A stretch of DNA of 64,000 nucleotides, taken from positions 24,585,001 through 24,649,000 of the forward strand of contig NC_088345.1 in the NCBI RefSeq assembly GCF_036884655.1. The letters are read 5' to 3'. The notes beneath the pieces are model-generated. The model was not told the origin of the DNA and ran no database searches. It saw only the letters and a list, made by a program, of their open reading frames with translations. Positions 1 to 11,600 of this stretch are shown in pieces; within the stretch, counting starts at the first letter, position 1, and each line of letters opens with the position of its first letter. The translations under genes and the position numbers were made by a program. The stretch comes from Musa acuminata AAA Group. Lineage: Eukaryota > Streptophyta > Magnoliopsida > Zingiberales > Musaceae.

Positions 1-156
1 ATGACGTTCAATCTTCTGACATGTTTCTCCAGCCCAACATGATTCTTTCTGCTTTAAATGTCTCTCCCTGATCAAAGCATCCTGTGTCACTCAAAATGAA
101 TATCAAATCATAAATACTTATCAATTGGTTTTATCATCAAAATACGAGATTGAACA
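1..156 (-). repeat. Partial 3' LTR of SIRE element F
   Basis: The stretch matches by eye the outer end of the LTR at 30340-30492. Both carry, on the minus strand, the SIRE-family start TGTT(G/C)AATCTCG followed by the same internal sequence. The rest of the LTR lies left of the window, so the element's own TSD cannot be checked. Confidence 0.75.
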
Positions 157-417
157 ATCTTCCCCTTTTTTATAATGACAATCAATTGATGACGGAGTTA
201 ACCTTAACTCCCCCTATCAATATGCCATATTGATAGAACCTTAATTTCAAGCTGAATTCAAGTCATTGTAAATTTCATCATGAATATTTACAACACGTCA
301 TCATGTATAACACAATCATACTTCTCCCCCTTTGTCATCAACAAAAAGGAGAAGTGTAACTTTCAAGTGTTTAGATATAATGTCAAACATTGCATTTATC
401 ATGATGCAATAAGTAAG
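157..417 (-). other. Polypurine tract and 3' noncoding region of SIRE element F (distal part)
   Basis: On the minus strand a purine run (about 157-172) abuts the LTR as the plus-strand primer. Further in, 321-345 holds a second purine-rich block (GACAAAGGGGGAGAAG on the minus strand) preceded by a TTGTTGAT stretch, matching 61427-61450 of the intact SIRE copy. No open frame is present. The region ends at GTAAG (413-417), the duplicated target of the gypsy compound. Confidence 0.7.
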
Positions 418-811
418 TGTTAGAACCCTTGCAAATTCTAAACTTGGGGTTGATCTCTTAAGGGGATCGGCCTCCTTGGAACTCTATAGGGGTTCCTCTC
501 TCCAAGTTGTTGCTCAAAGGCTGCAGAAAAGATTCATCTATTGCTTATGAAAAGAGGTGGAATACATGACTATTTATAGGGCTTCTAAACCCTAACTCCT
601 AATAGGACTCTTACTTAAGACTCCTACTTCTAACCAACTCCTAATAGGACTCCTACTCAAGACTCCTATTCCATTACAACTCCTTATTCTTCTGTAAGAA
701 ATAACCTCCTAACCCTAGCCGGCCACTTCACCTCTTTAATAGGGGTCGGCTTATATAGGTTTTACATGAATGTCCCTCTCAATTAGGAATCTCCTAGCTA
801 GAGTCCTAACA
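418..811 (-). repeat. Left (3') LTR of gypsy compound G
   Basis: Begins TGTTAGAACC and ends AGTCCTAACA on the plus strand, so the 5'-TG...CA-3' rule holds. It contains a minus-strand TATAAATA box (around 570), the family's two 42-bp CTCCTA-rich repeats and a terminal block CTCTCAATTAGG...CTAACA. It differs from its partner at 25848-26241 at about 30 of 394 positions by hand count, so this is an old insertion. Confidence 0.85.
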
Positions 812-3302
812 AACTGGCTCTTCAAATCAGCCTTGTCCTCGAGGCTGACGATTCATGAATTTTGGGAATTTGATCTTCAAGTCATCATAGTTCTCCCAAG
901 TGGCATATTCTGTTAGTAGGTTTGCCCATTGTATTAGCAATTCAGTAGTGGATCGTCATCATCGAGTTACGATCCGTCGATCAATAATGGCACTTGACTG
1001 AGTCTGCAGTTCTCTTTGAGTAGTCATATTTGGTGGGTAGCTTTGGGCTATCTCCAAGCACCTATTTACAACTTCCGTCTGACCGTCGGTTTGTGGGTGA
1101 TATGCCATACTCCTTTTCAATTTAGTACCCTGCATATGGAATAACATTGTCCAAAATCTACTCGTGAAGATGCAAGTAGAATTTATCATACGCACAATGC
1201 GTCCCTTATAATGTAATTCTTTTGAGTCCCAATTGTAATGAGTCATGAGGCTTGGTGCTTCCTCCAATTTTTTTTTTTATAATCTTACTAGTCTCCGAAT
1301 CTTCCTGCCATTCCATCTTAATATCCTTAAGAAAGTCACTGGTCGAAAGTGAAACGGTCGAAACTTCAACTTGCTCAGGTAGTTGCAAAAGAGCATCTGC
1401 AAGAACATTCTCTTTCCCCTTTTTGTAAGTTATATCATAATCAAATCAAAGAACTTTTGTTACCCATTTTTGCTGCTCAGGGGATGATATCTTTTGCTCC
1501 AAAAAGTACTTGAGGCTTTTATGGTCGGTTTTAATTTGAAATCGTCGGCCAATCAAGTAGGGTCTCCACCTCATTGCTGCGCGCACAATGGCAAGCATCT
1601 CCTTATAATATGTTGACTTATTTTGATGGTAGGGAGATAATATCTTGCTAGTGTATGTGAATGGTCGACCATCTTGCATGAGAATGGCTCCAATTCCGAC
1701 TCCAGATATGTCAGCCTCAATAATGAAAGGTCGGTTGAAATCTGGTAGTGTTAGCACCGGCGTCGTCGTCATGGCTGCCTTAAGTTTGTCAAAGGCAGCG
1801 GAGGCTCTGTCCGACCATTGGAAGATATCTTTTTTCAGTAAAGAAGTAAGTTGTGCACTGATCTTTCTATAGTTTTTCACGAACTTGTAGTAGTAGCCTG
1901 TTAAACTCAGAAAGCCATGTAGCAATTTTACGTTCCTTGAAGGGGTAGTCCAGTTTTGCATTGCTTCAATTTTGAAGGGGTCCACTATCACACCTTCCTC
2001 TGATATGATATGCCCAAGATATTCCACCTTCTGTTGAAGAAAGTAAAAATTCGTAGTGGTTGTTGTGTGTTCAAAAGGTGGTTTTCGGTATGTCTTCTTC
2101 GCACACTCATATTTGATGATACCCAGATCAAAAGTCCAACTTTGTAAAGATTTTTGCTCCCTTTCATCTAGCAATCCATCTACTATTGGAATAAGGTATT
2201 TGTCCTTGATGGTTATGCCATTGAGAGCTTAGTAATCAACACATATTCGCCATGTTCCGTCCTTCTTGCGTACAAGTAGCACCGGTGAAGAATAGAGGTT
2301 GCAACTGGGCCGAATAACTCCTGTTTCAAGCATTTCTTTTACAATACTTTCTATTTCATCCTTCTGAAGATCTAGATATTGATATGGCTGAGTATTTGAT
2401 GGAGGTTTGCCTGAAAGAATCATTATATAATGATCATGCCGACGGGTAAGAGGTAGGTTGTACGGTTCATCAAATATATTTGAAAATTCAGAAAGCAAAG
2501 GATGTAGGTTTGGATCTTCAAATTGTATTGGCTCTCCCTTAGTTTGCTGCTCAAGTTATATCAAAAATCTGCTGCATGCTTTATGCAAAACCTTCTCTAT
2601 TTGTTGTGTGCAAATCGTCGTTATGTCGCCCCCACGTTTCCCGTTCAATATCACCTATTTCTCCTTACTGTAAAATTTCATAATTAGTTGCATAAAATTC
2701 TAAGAAATATCACCTAATGTCATCAACCATTTAATTATGAGCATGGCCTCATGATCATCAAGAGGGAGAAGGAAGAAACATGCAATTATCTCTTGGTAAG
2801 GCCTCATGATCATCAACTATTTCACTTGCGGGCGCCTACGATCATACTTCAAAATCCATCCATCGACGACTTTAACATCAAACCTGCTGCAATTCTCAAT
2901 AGGTAAGGCCATCTGGATAGTAACCTTATTGTTTATAAAGTTATTAGAACTGCCCGTGTCGATGAGAACAGTGATCGGTTGTTGTTTGAGAAGGCTTCCA
3001 ACTTTCATCGTTTGCGGGTTTGAGTAGCCGGCTAGTGCATGTACCGTAACTTCAGTCGGTTGTGGCTCTTCTTCTGCATCTTCTTCTTCATGATCAAGGC
3101 TCTCTTCTGGATGTTCAATGACCTCTTCTTCTATTGGTTCAATCATAAGAAATCTCCCTTTACTACAGCAATGCTCATGGCTCCACGGCTCATCACAATG
3201 CCAACATAACCTCTTCGCATATCGCTCCCGAAGCTCTTCTCTTGTTAATCTCTTTGGTGTAGGGACTTGGTCGATAGTAGGGGGGCTGAAGGCTTCAATA
3301 TT
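812..3302 (-). pseudogene. pol: Internal region 1 of G: deleted chromovirus pol (PR, RT, RNase H, INT remnants)
   Basis: Read right to left on the minus strand: a Gag zinc-knuckle-like [14 protein letters not shown]; a protease with [11 protein letters not shown] (about 2930); an RT N-terminal part (2498-2229, ending GTWRICVDY); RNase H with [12 protein letters not shown] (about 1510-1545); an integrase end with [16 protein letters not shown] (about 1100); and a fragment of the chromodomain tail. The RT core with the F-D-D catalytic box is deleted between about 2174 and 2040, where the reading jumps to FLQQKVEYLGHII. Integrase is also deleted: the reading jumps from LHYKGRIV to the FTSRFW segment, and from HPQTDGQ to the RDRRIV-like tail. 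Several stops and frameshifts are present. The same deletions recur in element C (39241-41260). Confidence 0.75.
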
Positions 3303-6265
3303 TGTAACATCTCTCATTTCTGAATTTTCGTATAAGTTTCTAGTTGTAATATAAGTATCTATTTTAAATTTGATAAAAAGTCAAAGTATGAATCTGAGAA
3401 CTTATTCATAAGATTTGGAGGATTTATTAAAAAGAAAAATCTGAGGACCTATATGTAAATCCTGAGGACCTAATCGTAAATATAATAATACAAGGACTAA
3501 ATTGCAAAATGTACAAAAATACAAATCCCACCATTTAAGCCTCTCTGCCTTCATTCTTAAGGAAGCAGAGAAGGCAGCTGCGTGGATGATCAGGGAAAGA
3601 AATAATGAAGAAGAATAAGAAGAAGAAAAAAAAATTGAGGCTTTAAGGTGTCTTGCTCAAATCTTCTCATTTAGGGCTATAATTCTCAAAGGAAAGTGTT
3701 CTAACCCCATTCTACAGAAGTATTAGTCTATGTTCCTATATTGATTCTGAAAGATTTATGCTTAGAATATGATATTTCTCTCTTTGGGCATAAAACCAAG
3801 GATCTGAATTTTTTTTAGTAAACTGACCCCTATGCACTATTTCAACTATAAATTTTAGCACCAAAGGTGGACTCAGGCAAGACCTAGCTCGTTTGAAATT
3901 AGACTCTTATATCTTTCTTTTGACACTGATTTTCTAGATTTTGGACACCGAATACTTACCCAAACGTCTGTTTCAAATGAGCCTATAGATGCTGCAGAAC
4001 AGGGATCAACATTTCTAACCTTTCGATACTAAAATACTTATAAGTCCCTGTTGGAAATTCTGATTTGTACCAAACTGATTTTGTTCCAAACTACACTTGT
4101 AGACCTTTCTTTTGACATATAGGTTGAAAAATTTAGAATTCAATTTCCTATCCTATTATCTGTTGAATCTGACCCTATGAATTCTGCAAGACAATGATTT
4201 TGTTTTTGACCTTGTGTTACCAAATCAAAGGTAACTCCTTATTGGAAACCATGATTCGTACGAAACTTGTTTCAACAGAAAATAGATTGATATATCTTTT
4301 GACAATAGCCTTCTTGAGGGTATTGGAGCATAATTGACAATCTGAATCATTTGTTCAATGTGTCTCCTGAATTCTGCTAGAAATCGAGCTTTGATCGATT
4401 TCGTATCTTCTGTTTTCGTTCGTTTGGAAATAGATTTTGTTCAGTTCCCTTTACTCAATTGTGGCATACATTAATGTTTGAATTCTTATTTGCTCTTGTC
4501 TATAAATTATTACCATTCCTGAACATATTGTGTAACGTTTATGCTATATCACATTGACTTATATAGGCACATGTATAACCCATTATTCCGCATTTGCTTT
4601 CGATGTGTGCCTATTCTAGTTTCTTTCCTTTGGATATAGAATTCATCTAACCTTCTTATCTGAATTGAGTTGTATGTGATTGCTTGGATTCCATATGTGA
4701 AGGGCTTTCAATTCCTTTCAAACCTGAATATAATTGTGAAAGATTATTGCTTACTTCGCATTGACTCGTAAAGGCACATGTACGTTTTGTTGTTCCGCGT
4801 GTGCTTCCGACATGTGCTATTCATTGTTCATACTATCCTTTTGTACTCTGGTGTTTGTGGGATATTGTTAACCTTCGCTAGAAATGGTGAAGGGAGTTAT
4901 GCATAGAGCCTGAGATGCTCTGCCGGCCCCCTATGACTTCACTCAGATGTGGGTGGATGGAGCTCCCAGACGTGGGAGACTTATGTTTGGTGGTCATTCA
5001 GAAATGGATATACCATATTATGTTATGGTCCCACTTCACATTCTGTATGTTTGATATGATATCTAGAGCTTTGGTTATGTGTTTCTATACATACTTTGGA
5101 TAAGAATGATATGAATGCAATGTCAAAGACGACGTTTTAGCTTTTGTTTGGTATTTGTTATTGATATGCTTCGAAATATTCCATATGTCGTTGATATGCT
5201 CCGGAACATTTCATACACCATTGATAAGCTCCGAAATGTTTCATTCATTGTCGATATGTTTCGAAATGTTCCATATGCCATTGATATGCTCCGGAACATT
5301 TCATACGCCATTGATAAGCTCTGAAATGTTTCATTCATTATTGATATGCTTCGAAATGTTCCATATGCCGTTGATATACTCCGGAATATTTCATACGCCA
5401 TTGATAAGCTCCGAAATGTTTCATTCATTGTTGATATGCTTTGAAATGTTTTATATGCCATTGATATGCTCAGGAACATTTCATGCATCATTGATAAGCT
5501 CCGAAATGTTTCATTTGTTATTGATATGCTCCGAAACGTTTCATTCGTGGTTGATATGCTCCAATTACTCTATGCCCCATCTGTTATGAACCAAATATGT
5601 TTGATTGAAATGACAATTGTGATTCTGCACCTAATGATATTACGTCTATGAATTCTTATATTCTGCCTTGTATTTCGAAACTTTATCTCTTTGGAAATTA
5701 TCCTCTTTTGACATGGATATGTTAGTCACTTGCTGAGCTCTATATGCTCACCCCGTTGTTGTATAAATTTTTCAGGATAGCTTGTCGCTTGCTTAAATGT
5801 TAAGATTGGGCTGAGGCGGTGGAAAGCTAAAAGATTTTGGGTAGATCTTTATTAGTATATATGTTTTTGTTGTATAAGCACACGCTGCATCTAATGAAAT
5901 GTTGACGATGAATCTAAACTTGTGGATTTTGTATAAGTTTAAAGGACCTCTCATGTTTAAGATTCTGGAATGTTAAGTTTAATGTATGATGATATGAACT
6001 TGTAGTGAATAGTTGGAGTTCTGATTATATAATTTATTTAGCTTGTGGATTTATAAATGTTGTTCATGTTTGACAAGTTGGCTTAGGTTGCCATAAATAT
6101 GAATTATCAAGTGATGTGATATATGATTATAAACTACACAGGTTTTATAGATGTGAATTTGATAGAATGTTTTTCAGTGTCCTCAAATGTGTGTTTGGAT
6201 CTTGGATGGATTTATGTTGTGTTGAAAAATTTTAAATATCATGGATCTTTTTGAGGGGCGTGACA
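3303..6265 (+). mobile_element. Solo LTR of a Tekay/Del-type gypsy (H), TSD ATATT
   Basis: The sequence starts TGTAACATCTCTC and ends GGGGCGTGACA, like the LTRs of the full-length Tekay element at 12628-21983, and is flanked by ATATT at 3298-3302 and 6266-6270. No internal region, PBS or polypurine tract is associated, so it is a solo LTR left by LTR-LTR recombination. It is inserted in the gag end of gypsy G. It is 2963 bp long against 2631 and 2651 bp in the full-length copy, largely because a 30-bp minisatellite (5158-5570) is longer here. Confidence 0.9.
5158..5570 (+). repeat. 30-bp minisatellite inside Tekay-type solo LTR H (about 14 units)
   Basis: Units have the form TTGATATGCTCCGAAATGTT followed by about 10 more bases ending in TCATATGCCA-like sequence, repeated with period 30. 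Because 30 is divisible by three, both strands stay open and give repetitive 10-residue peptides; these are not considered genes. The same array has only about 4 units in the full-length Tekay LTRs (14406-14550; 21130-21270) and about 7 in the solo LTR at 31676-35486. Confidence 0.85.
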
Positions 6266-6270
6266 ATATT

Positions 6271-7001
6271 ACTAGTTGAGGAGCGACCCTAGTCCTCTGA
6301 GCTTCATGATTCAATTGCTCCTCTTGATGTCGTGCGAAAGAGATGGCTGCCATAAGCGTATATGGTTATCGCGCTTTAACTTCTCCTCGGATCTCTGGCT
6401 TCAAGCCCTCAATGAAGGTCCTCAATAGCTGTTTTTGAGACCAATCATGAGTTTGATTAGATAACCTTTCAAACCTGGTTTGGTACTCTTGAATGGTAGA
6501 GGTTTGTCAGATCTTTGCTATTTGTTCGTCAATATTCTCATAATCGGTTGGTCTAAAGCGGATCAGTAGTCCTTCTTTGAATTGTCGTCATGAAAGGACT
6601 CTATAAGTATGTTCAAAATAGTCAAACCACTGTATAGCATCCCCTTCAAGATGTATAGCTACAATTTTCACCATAGATGCATCCGCGGTTTTATGGTACC
6701 GAAAATATCGCTCCGCGCGCGAGATCCAACCAATTGGGTCTCCTTCTTCCAATCTAGGAAAATTTACCCTCATGCATAAATAGTTGGGGTCAGTCATAGA
6801 GCCTCCCCTCCCTTGGAACTCATCTCTTTGGGCCTGGTGCGATTGGGCAAAGCTCTCTCCTTGATATGATTTTTTCGAGCTTAGTGGTCGGCTCAATCTG
6901 AGTTCGGTAAAGAGCGTCCGAATCTTATCCTCCATTCGTGCCTCTAAGGCATTGAATTTAGCATTGATTGCCTCCTTAGATGCCATAGTATATGCCTCCA
7001 A
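6271..7001 (-). pseudogene. gag: Gag of gypsy G internal region 1 (remnant)
   Basis: The minus-strand frame from 7001 has a 137-codon open stretch. It holds a Gag N-terminus with charged EARMEDKIRTLF, then the conserved Gag-core sequence PRLEEGDPIGWISRAERYF and HLEGDAIQWFDYFEHTY (about 6590-6770). Downstream the capsid continues with stops to 6271, where the solo LTR H cuts it from the protease part at 3302. It would form the particle shell, but the frame is broken and the LTR-proximal PBS of this copy is lost. The first codon is chosen by similarity to the parallel start at 22415 and by the preceding untranslated leader. Confidence 0.7.
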
Positions 7002-8140
7002 ATCTATGATGTTAAGATCTCTTTTTTGTAGTTAGGTTAAAGGCATGTATAGGTTGAGAGAAGTGATGGTCGAAAGGGTTGGTGGATCGGTGGATGTAGG
7101 CTACGATTTAGGCTTGTTTTGTGGCTGTTTTGGGTGTAGTTTGAGGGTATGGTTTAGTGGAGTTTTAGGGCTGTGGATGAAAGTTTTGGATCTGTGGTAG
7201 ATTGTAGTAAAGGTTTGATAGAAATAAGTGGAAGTTGAAGCAAATATGTACTGTCTTGTAAGAGTAGAATTATCGTCGAAGAAACAATGGTTTCTCGATG
7301 TAATTTCTACCAAAAACTTCAAAGAATTGAGGAGGGAATTGATAGCAAAATTACAATTTATATGATAGCAAGGATGTCTAATTTAATCAAGAGAATTTCG
7401 GTAGTATAATAGCAAGAAAATTGGTGCAAGTTGCGATAGCAGAATTGTCATCGAAAAATTTCAACGGTTTACGACGAAAATTTGCAGCAACACAAAATCA
7501 TTTTTAGAGATGAATTTCTTAATAGATCAATTTTAGATGGAAGCCAAGATAATATATAAAGTGTATAAGAAATTTCATTCAAAAAAGATTACAAATAGAT
7601 GGGTTAAGGCAACAATAAGCGGCTGAATCTTTCTACAGCACAGATTTTTAAGTATAGCAGATTGGACATAAAAGATCAGTGAGTTATATTGAGAATTTTT
7701 TTATGAAAGCAAAGGAAAATCCACTGTTAGGAAGTGTCAAAACTATCATAAAAATTTTGTAGAGATTTGGATAGAAACAACGTAGTATCAAGATCAAACA
7801 ATCAGTACTATGCGGCTGAAATTTCACAGTGCAGATTTTCAAGTATAGCAGATTAGACATAAAATATCAATGGTTTATATTGAGAATATTTTGATAAAAC
7901 CAAAGGAAATCTGTTATTAGGAAATGTCAAAGATGTCATAAAAATTTTGTAGAGATTTGGATAGAAAAAACATAATAACAAGATCAAACAGACGGTTCTA
8001 TACGGTTGGAATTCTGCAATGTATCTTTCGTAGTAGAGATGAAAACTTTATGACGAAAAGTTTATGCAGCAATATAGGAATAATATTTTTGGGATTTTCA
8101 AATAAGGATAACTAAATTGCAGTAGCAGTAAGGTAGAAAA
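7002..8140 (-). other. 5' untranslated leader of gypsy G internal region 1
   Basis: AT-rich noncoding leader between LTR and gag on the minus strand, with no open frame of note. It contains an approximate duplication (about 7540-7760 and 7770-7980 share AAAATTTTGTAGAGATTTGG and TATAGCAGATT motifs). It matches the leader of element C (42540-43857), but the last roughly 170 bp including the PBS are missing: AGGTAGAAAA joins directly to the LTR at 8141. Confidence 0.65.
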
Positions 8141-8220
8141 TGTTAGAACCCTTTCAGATTCTAAACTTGGGGTTGATCTCTTTAGGGGATCGGCCTCCTT
8201 GGAACTCTATAGGGGTTCCT
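8141..8220 (-). repeat. Middle LTR of gypsy G, first part (interrupted by element J)
   Basis: These 80 bp are the start of a gypsy LTR (TGTTAGAACC ... GGGGTTCCT). They continue at 23387 with CCCTCCAAGTTGCTGCTC and end at 23702, giving a roughly 396-bp LTR once element J and the TTCCT duplication (8216-8220 and 23382-23386) are removed. Confidence 0.85.
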
Positions 8221-8649
8221 TGTTAGAACCCTTGAAGATTCTAAACTTGGGATTGATCTCTTTAGGGGATCGGCCTCCTTGGAACTCTATAGGGGTTCCT
8301 CCCTCCAAGTTGCTGCTCAAAGGCTACAGAAAAGATTCATCTATTGCTTAAGAAAAGAGAAGGAATACATGGCTATTTATAGGGCTTCTAAACCCTAACT
8401 CCTAATAGGACTCCTACTTAAGACTCTTACTTCTAACTAACTCCTAATATGACTCATACTCAAGAATCCTATTCCCTTGCAACTCCTAATTCTTCTCTAA
8501 GAAAAAACCTCATAACAGAATGTCTCTCTCAATTAGGACTCTCCTAGTTAGAGTCCTAACATAGTGTCCCTCTCAATTAGGACTCTCCTAGCTAGAGTCC
8601 TAACAGAATGTCCCTCTCAATTAGGACTCTCCTAGCTAGAGTCCTAACA
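8221..8649 (-). repeat. Left (3') LTR of gypsy J, with triplicated terminus
   Basis: The LTR starts TGTTAGAACC and ends GAGTCCTAACA. Its last 133 bp are three tandem 44-bp units, each containing CTCTCAATTAGGACTCTCCT and ending CTAACA, so the LTR terminus is present three times. The partner LTR (22953-23381) has the same triplication. Confidence 0.85.
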
Positions 8650-11600
8650 GACCCACCCTCTTCAAATCTGCCTTGTCCTCAAGGTTGAGATTCCATGAAC
8701 TCAGGGAACCGGGTCTTCAGCTCCACATATGGTTCCCATTTGGCGTCTTCAAGTGGTAGATTATTCCAGTGCACTAGCACTTCAATAGAGGGATGTCGGC
8801 GACGCATCACGATCCTTCGATCGAGGATGGCCTATGGTTGGGCTTGAATAACTCCATCCTCAGTTGTGTTGGGCAGTTGGATCTAGGGTGACTCGTGTTC
8901 TCCCAACTTGGGCTTTAGGCATGATACATGGAAGACAGGGTGAATTTTGGCATCCTCAGGTAATTTAAGTCTGTATGCCACGGCTCCAATACGCTCTGTG
9001 ATCTGATAGGGCCCATAAAAACGTGGGGATAGCTTCATGGAGGCTCGAGTGTTGATAGAGAGTTGCTTCTATAGTTGTAGGCGAAGATAAACCCAATCTC
9101 CCACTGAAAATTCTCTTTCACTTCGTCGTGTGTCGGCTTGCTGCTTCATTCTGGCTTGAGCGGTAGAGAGATTATCTTTTAACAGTTGTAAGAGTTTGTC
9201 CCTATCAATCAATTCTTAGTCAACCTGATCTATCTTGGTCGAGCCAATTACATACTATGGAATCACAGGTGCTAGTCGACCATACAATGCTTCATAAGGG
9301 GCACATTTTCTAGATGAATGATATGTAGTATTATACCACCATTCGGCCCAGGGAAGCCATTTCACTGACTCTTTTGGTCAGTCGCTAGCGAAACACCGGA
9401 GGTACATCTCTAAGCACTTATTTACCACCTCTATTTGGCCGTCAGTTTGTGGATGATATGCTGTGCTCCTCTTGAGTTTGGTGCCTTGTAACTGAAATAA
9501 CTCGGTCCAAAATTTACTAGTGAAGATCCTATCACGATCACTTACGATGGACCTTGGCATCCCATGCAGTTTAACAATATTTTCTATGAAAATCTGGGCA
9601 ATACTAGCAGCAGTGTAGGGATTTCTCACAGCACAAAAATGAGCATATTTCGTAAGTCGATCAACCACCACGAGAATCGTGCTTTTACCTTTGGAAGATG
9701 ACAGCCCTTCAATGAAGTCCATAGAGATGTCAGTCCACACTGAGTTTGGTATGGGTAGTGGTTGTAGCTTCCCTGGATTTGCCACAGTTTCACCCTTGTT
9801 CTGTTGACATACATCACATTGTGCCACATATTCAACAATAATTTTTTTTATCCCTCTCCGATAAAAATTTTGCTTCACTCTTTTGTAGGTTCTTAGGAAA
9901 CCAGAGTGCCCTGCTGAAGGTATAGAGTGCATTTCATGCAAGATGATTGCGATGCAAGGGGAGTCAGGTATAAGCACAATGTGACCTTTTTGCGTAAATC
10001 CCTCGAATCCCAAGTGTAGTGGGCTATTGCACTTGGATCCTCCTCCAATTTTTTTATGATCTTGTTGATCTCTGGATCCTTCTTCCATTCTTCCCTAATA
10101 TCCTCGAGGAGATTGGTGGTAGGAAGGGAGATGGATGAAACCTTAGCTTGTTCAGGTAGCCGTGAGAGTGCAACTGCAACAACGTTTTCTTTCCCCTTTT
10201 TGTAAATAATTTCATAATCAAATCCAAGAAGTTTGGTTACCCATTTTTGTTGCTCAGGGGATGATATCTTTTGCTCCAGAAAGTACTAGAGGCTTTTATG
10301 GTCAGTTTTAATTTGAAATCGCCGGCCGATCAAGTAGGGTCTCCACCTCGTTACTGCGTGTACAATGGCAAGCATCTCCTTATCATATACTAACATGTTT
10401 TGATGGGAGGGAGATAATGCCTTGCTAATGTATGTGAGTGGTCGACCATTTTGCATGAGAACGACTCCAATTTCGACTCCAGATGCGTCGGCCTCAATGA
10501 TGAAGGGTCTATTGAAATCTGGTAGCGCAAGCACCGGCGTCGTTGTCATGGCTGCTTTAAGTTTGTCGAAGGCAGCAGAGGCTTTGTCCGACCATTGGAA
10601 AGCATATTTTTTCAGTAAAGAAGTGAGTGGTGCACTGATCTTCCCATAGTCCTTAACAAATTTTCAGTAGTAGCCCGTTAATCTAAGGAGCCCTCGCAGT
10701 AATTTCACGTTTGTAGGTTTCGGCCAGCCTTGCATTACCTCAATTTTTGTTGGGTCTACTGCCACTCCTTCTGATATTATATGCCCAAGGTACTCTACTT
10801 TTTGCTGGAGAAAGCTACACTTTGGTTGCTTAACAAAAAGAGTATTCTCCCAATGGATCGTCAAAACAATCCGTTAATACTGAAAGTGAGTCTCAAGAGA
10901 AGGGCTGTAAACGAGAATATCATCGAAAAATACCAGCACAAATTTACGAAGAAAGCTTCGAAATATATCATTCATGAGACTTTGAAAGGTTGAAGGAGCA
11001 TTAGTGAGTCCAAAAGGCATTACCAAGAATTCATAATAGCCATCATGTGTGCGAAATGCAGTTTTAGGAATGTCATCGTCACATACTCGAATTTGGTGGT
11101 AACCGGATCGGAGGTCCAACTTCGTGAAGACTTGAGCTCCTTTCAATTCATCAAGAAGTTCATCCACCACTGGTATTGAGTATTTGTCCTTGACGGTGAT
11201 GCCATTTAAAGCTCGGTAGTCGATGCACATCCGCCAAGTTCCGTCCTTCTTGCGTACAAGTAGCACCGGTGAGGAATAGGGGCTGCAACTTGGTCGAATC
11301 ACCCCTGTTTCAAGCATCTCCTTTACGATCTTTTCAATTTTATCTTTCTGGAGGTGAGGATATCGGTATAGTCGAGTGTTCGCTGGTGGCTTGCCCGGAA
11401 GGATTGGAATTCGATGGTCATGTTGCCGAGAAGGAGGAAGACCGCGCGGTTCAGCAAATATGTCGGCAAATTCAGTAAGCAATTGGGCAAGATTTTGATC
11501 TTCAAATTCTATTTTCTTCCCCTCTGGTTGCTGCTAGAGGTGCATAAAAAAGGCACCATTTACCTTGTGTAAAACTTTCTCCATTCGTTGGGTCGAAATA

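Noticed and set aside
1446..3317. Host retroviral-like aspartic protease gene
   Set aside because: The protease lies between Gag and RT remnants in an LTR-bounded element and carries deletions; there is no sign of domestication.
5158..5570. CRISPR-like array
   Set aside because: Units are adjacent without unique spacers, the context is a plant retroelement LTR, and no cas genes exist.
5115..5651. Long open frames on both strands with repeated MLRNI/MFRSI peptides
   Set aside because: They arise from the 30-bp minisatellite in a solo LTR; period divisible by three keeps frames open. No domain, and the array length varies among LTRs.
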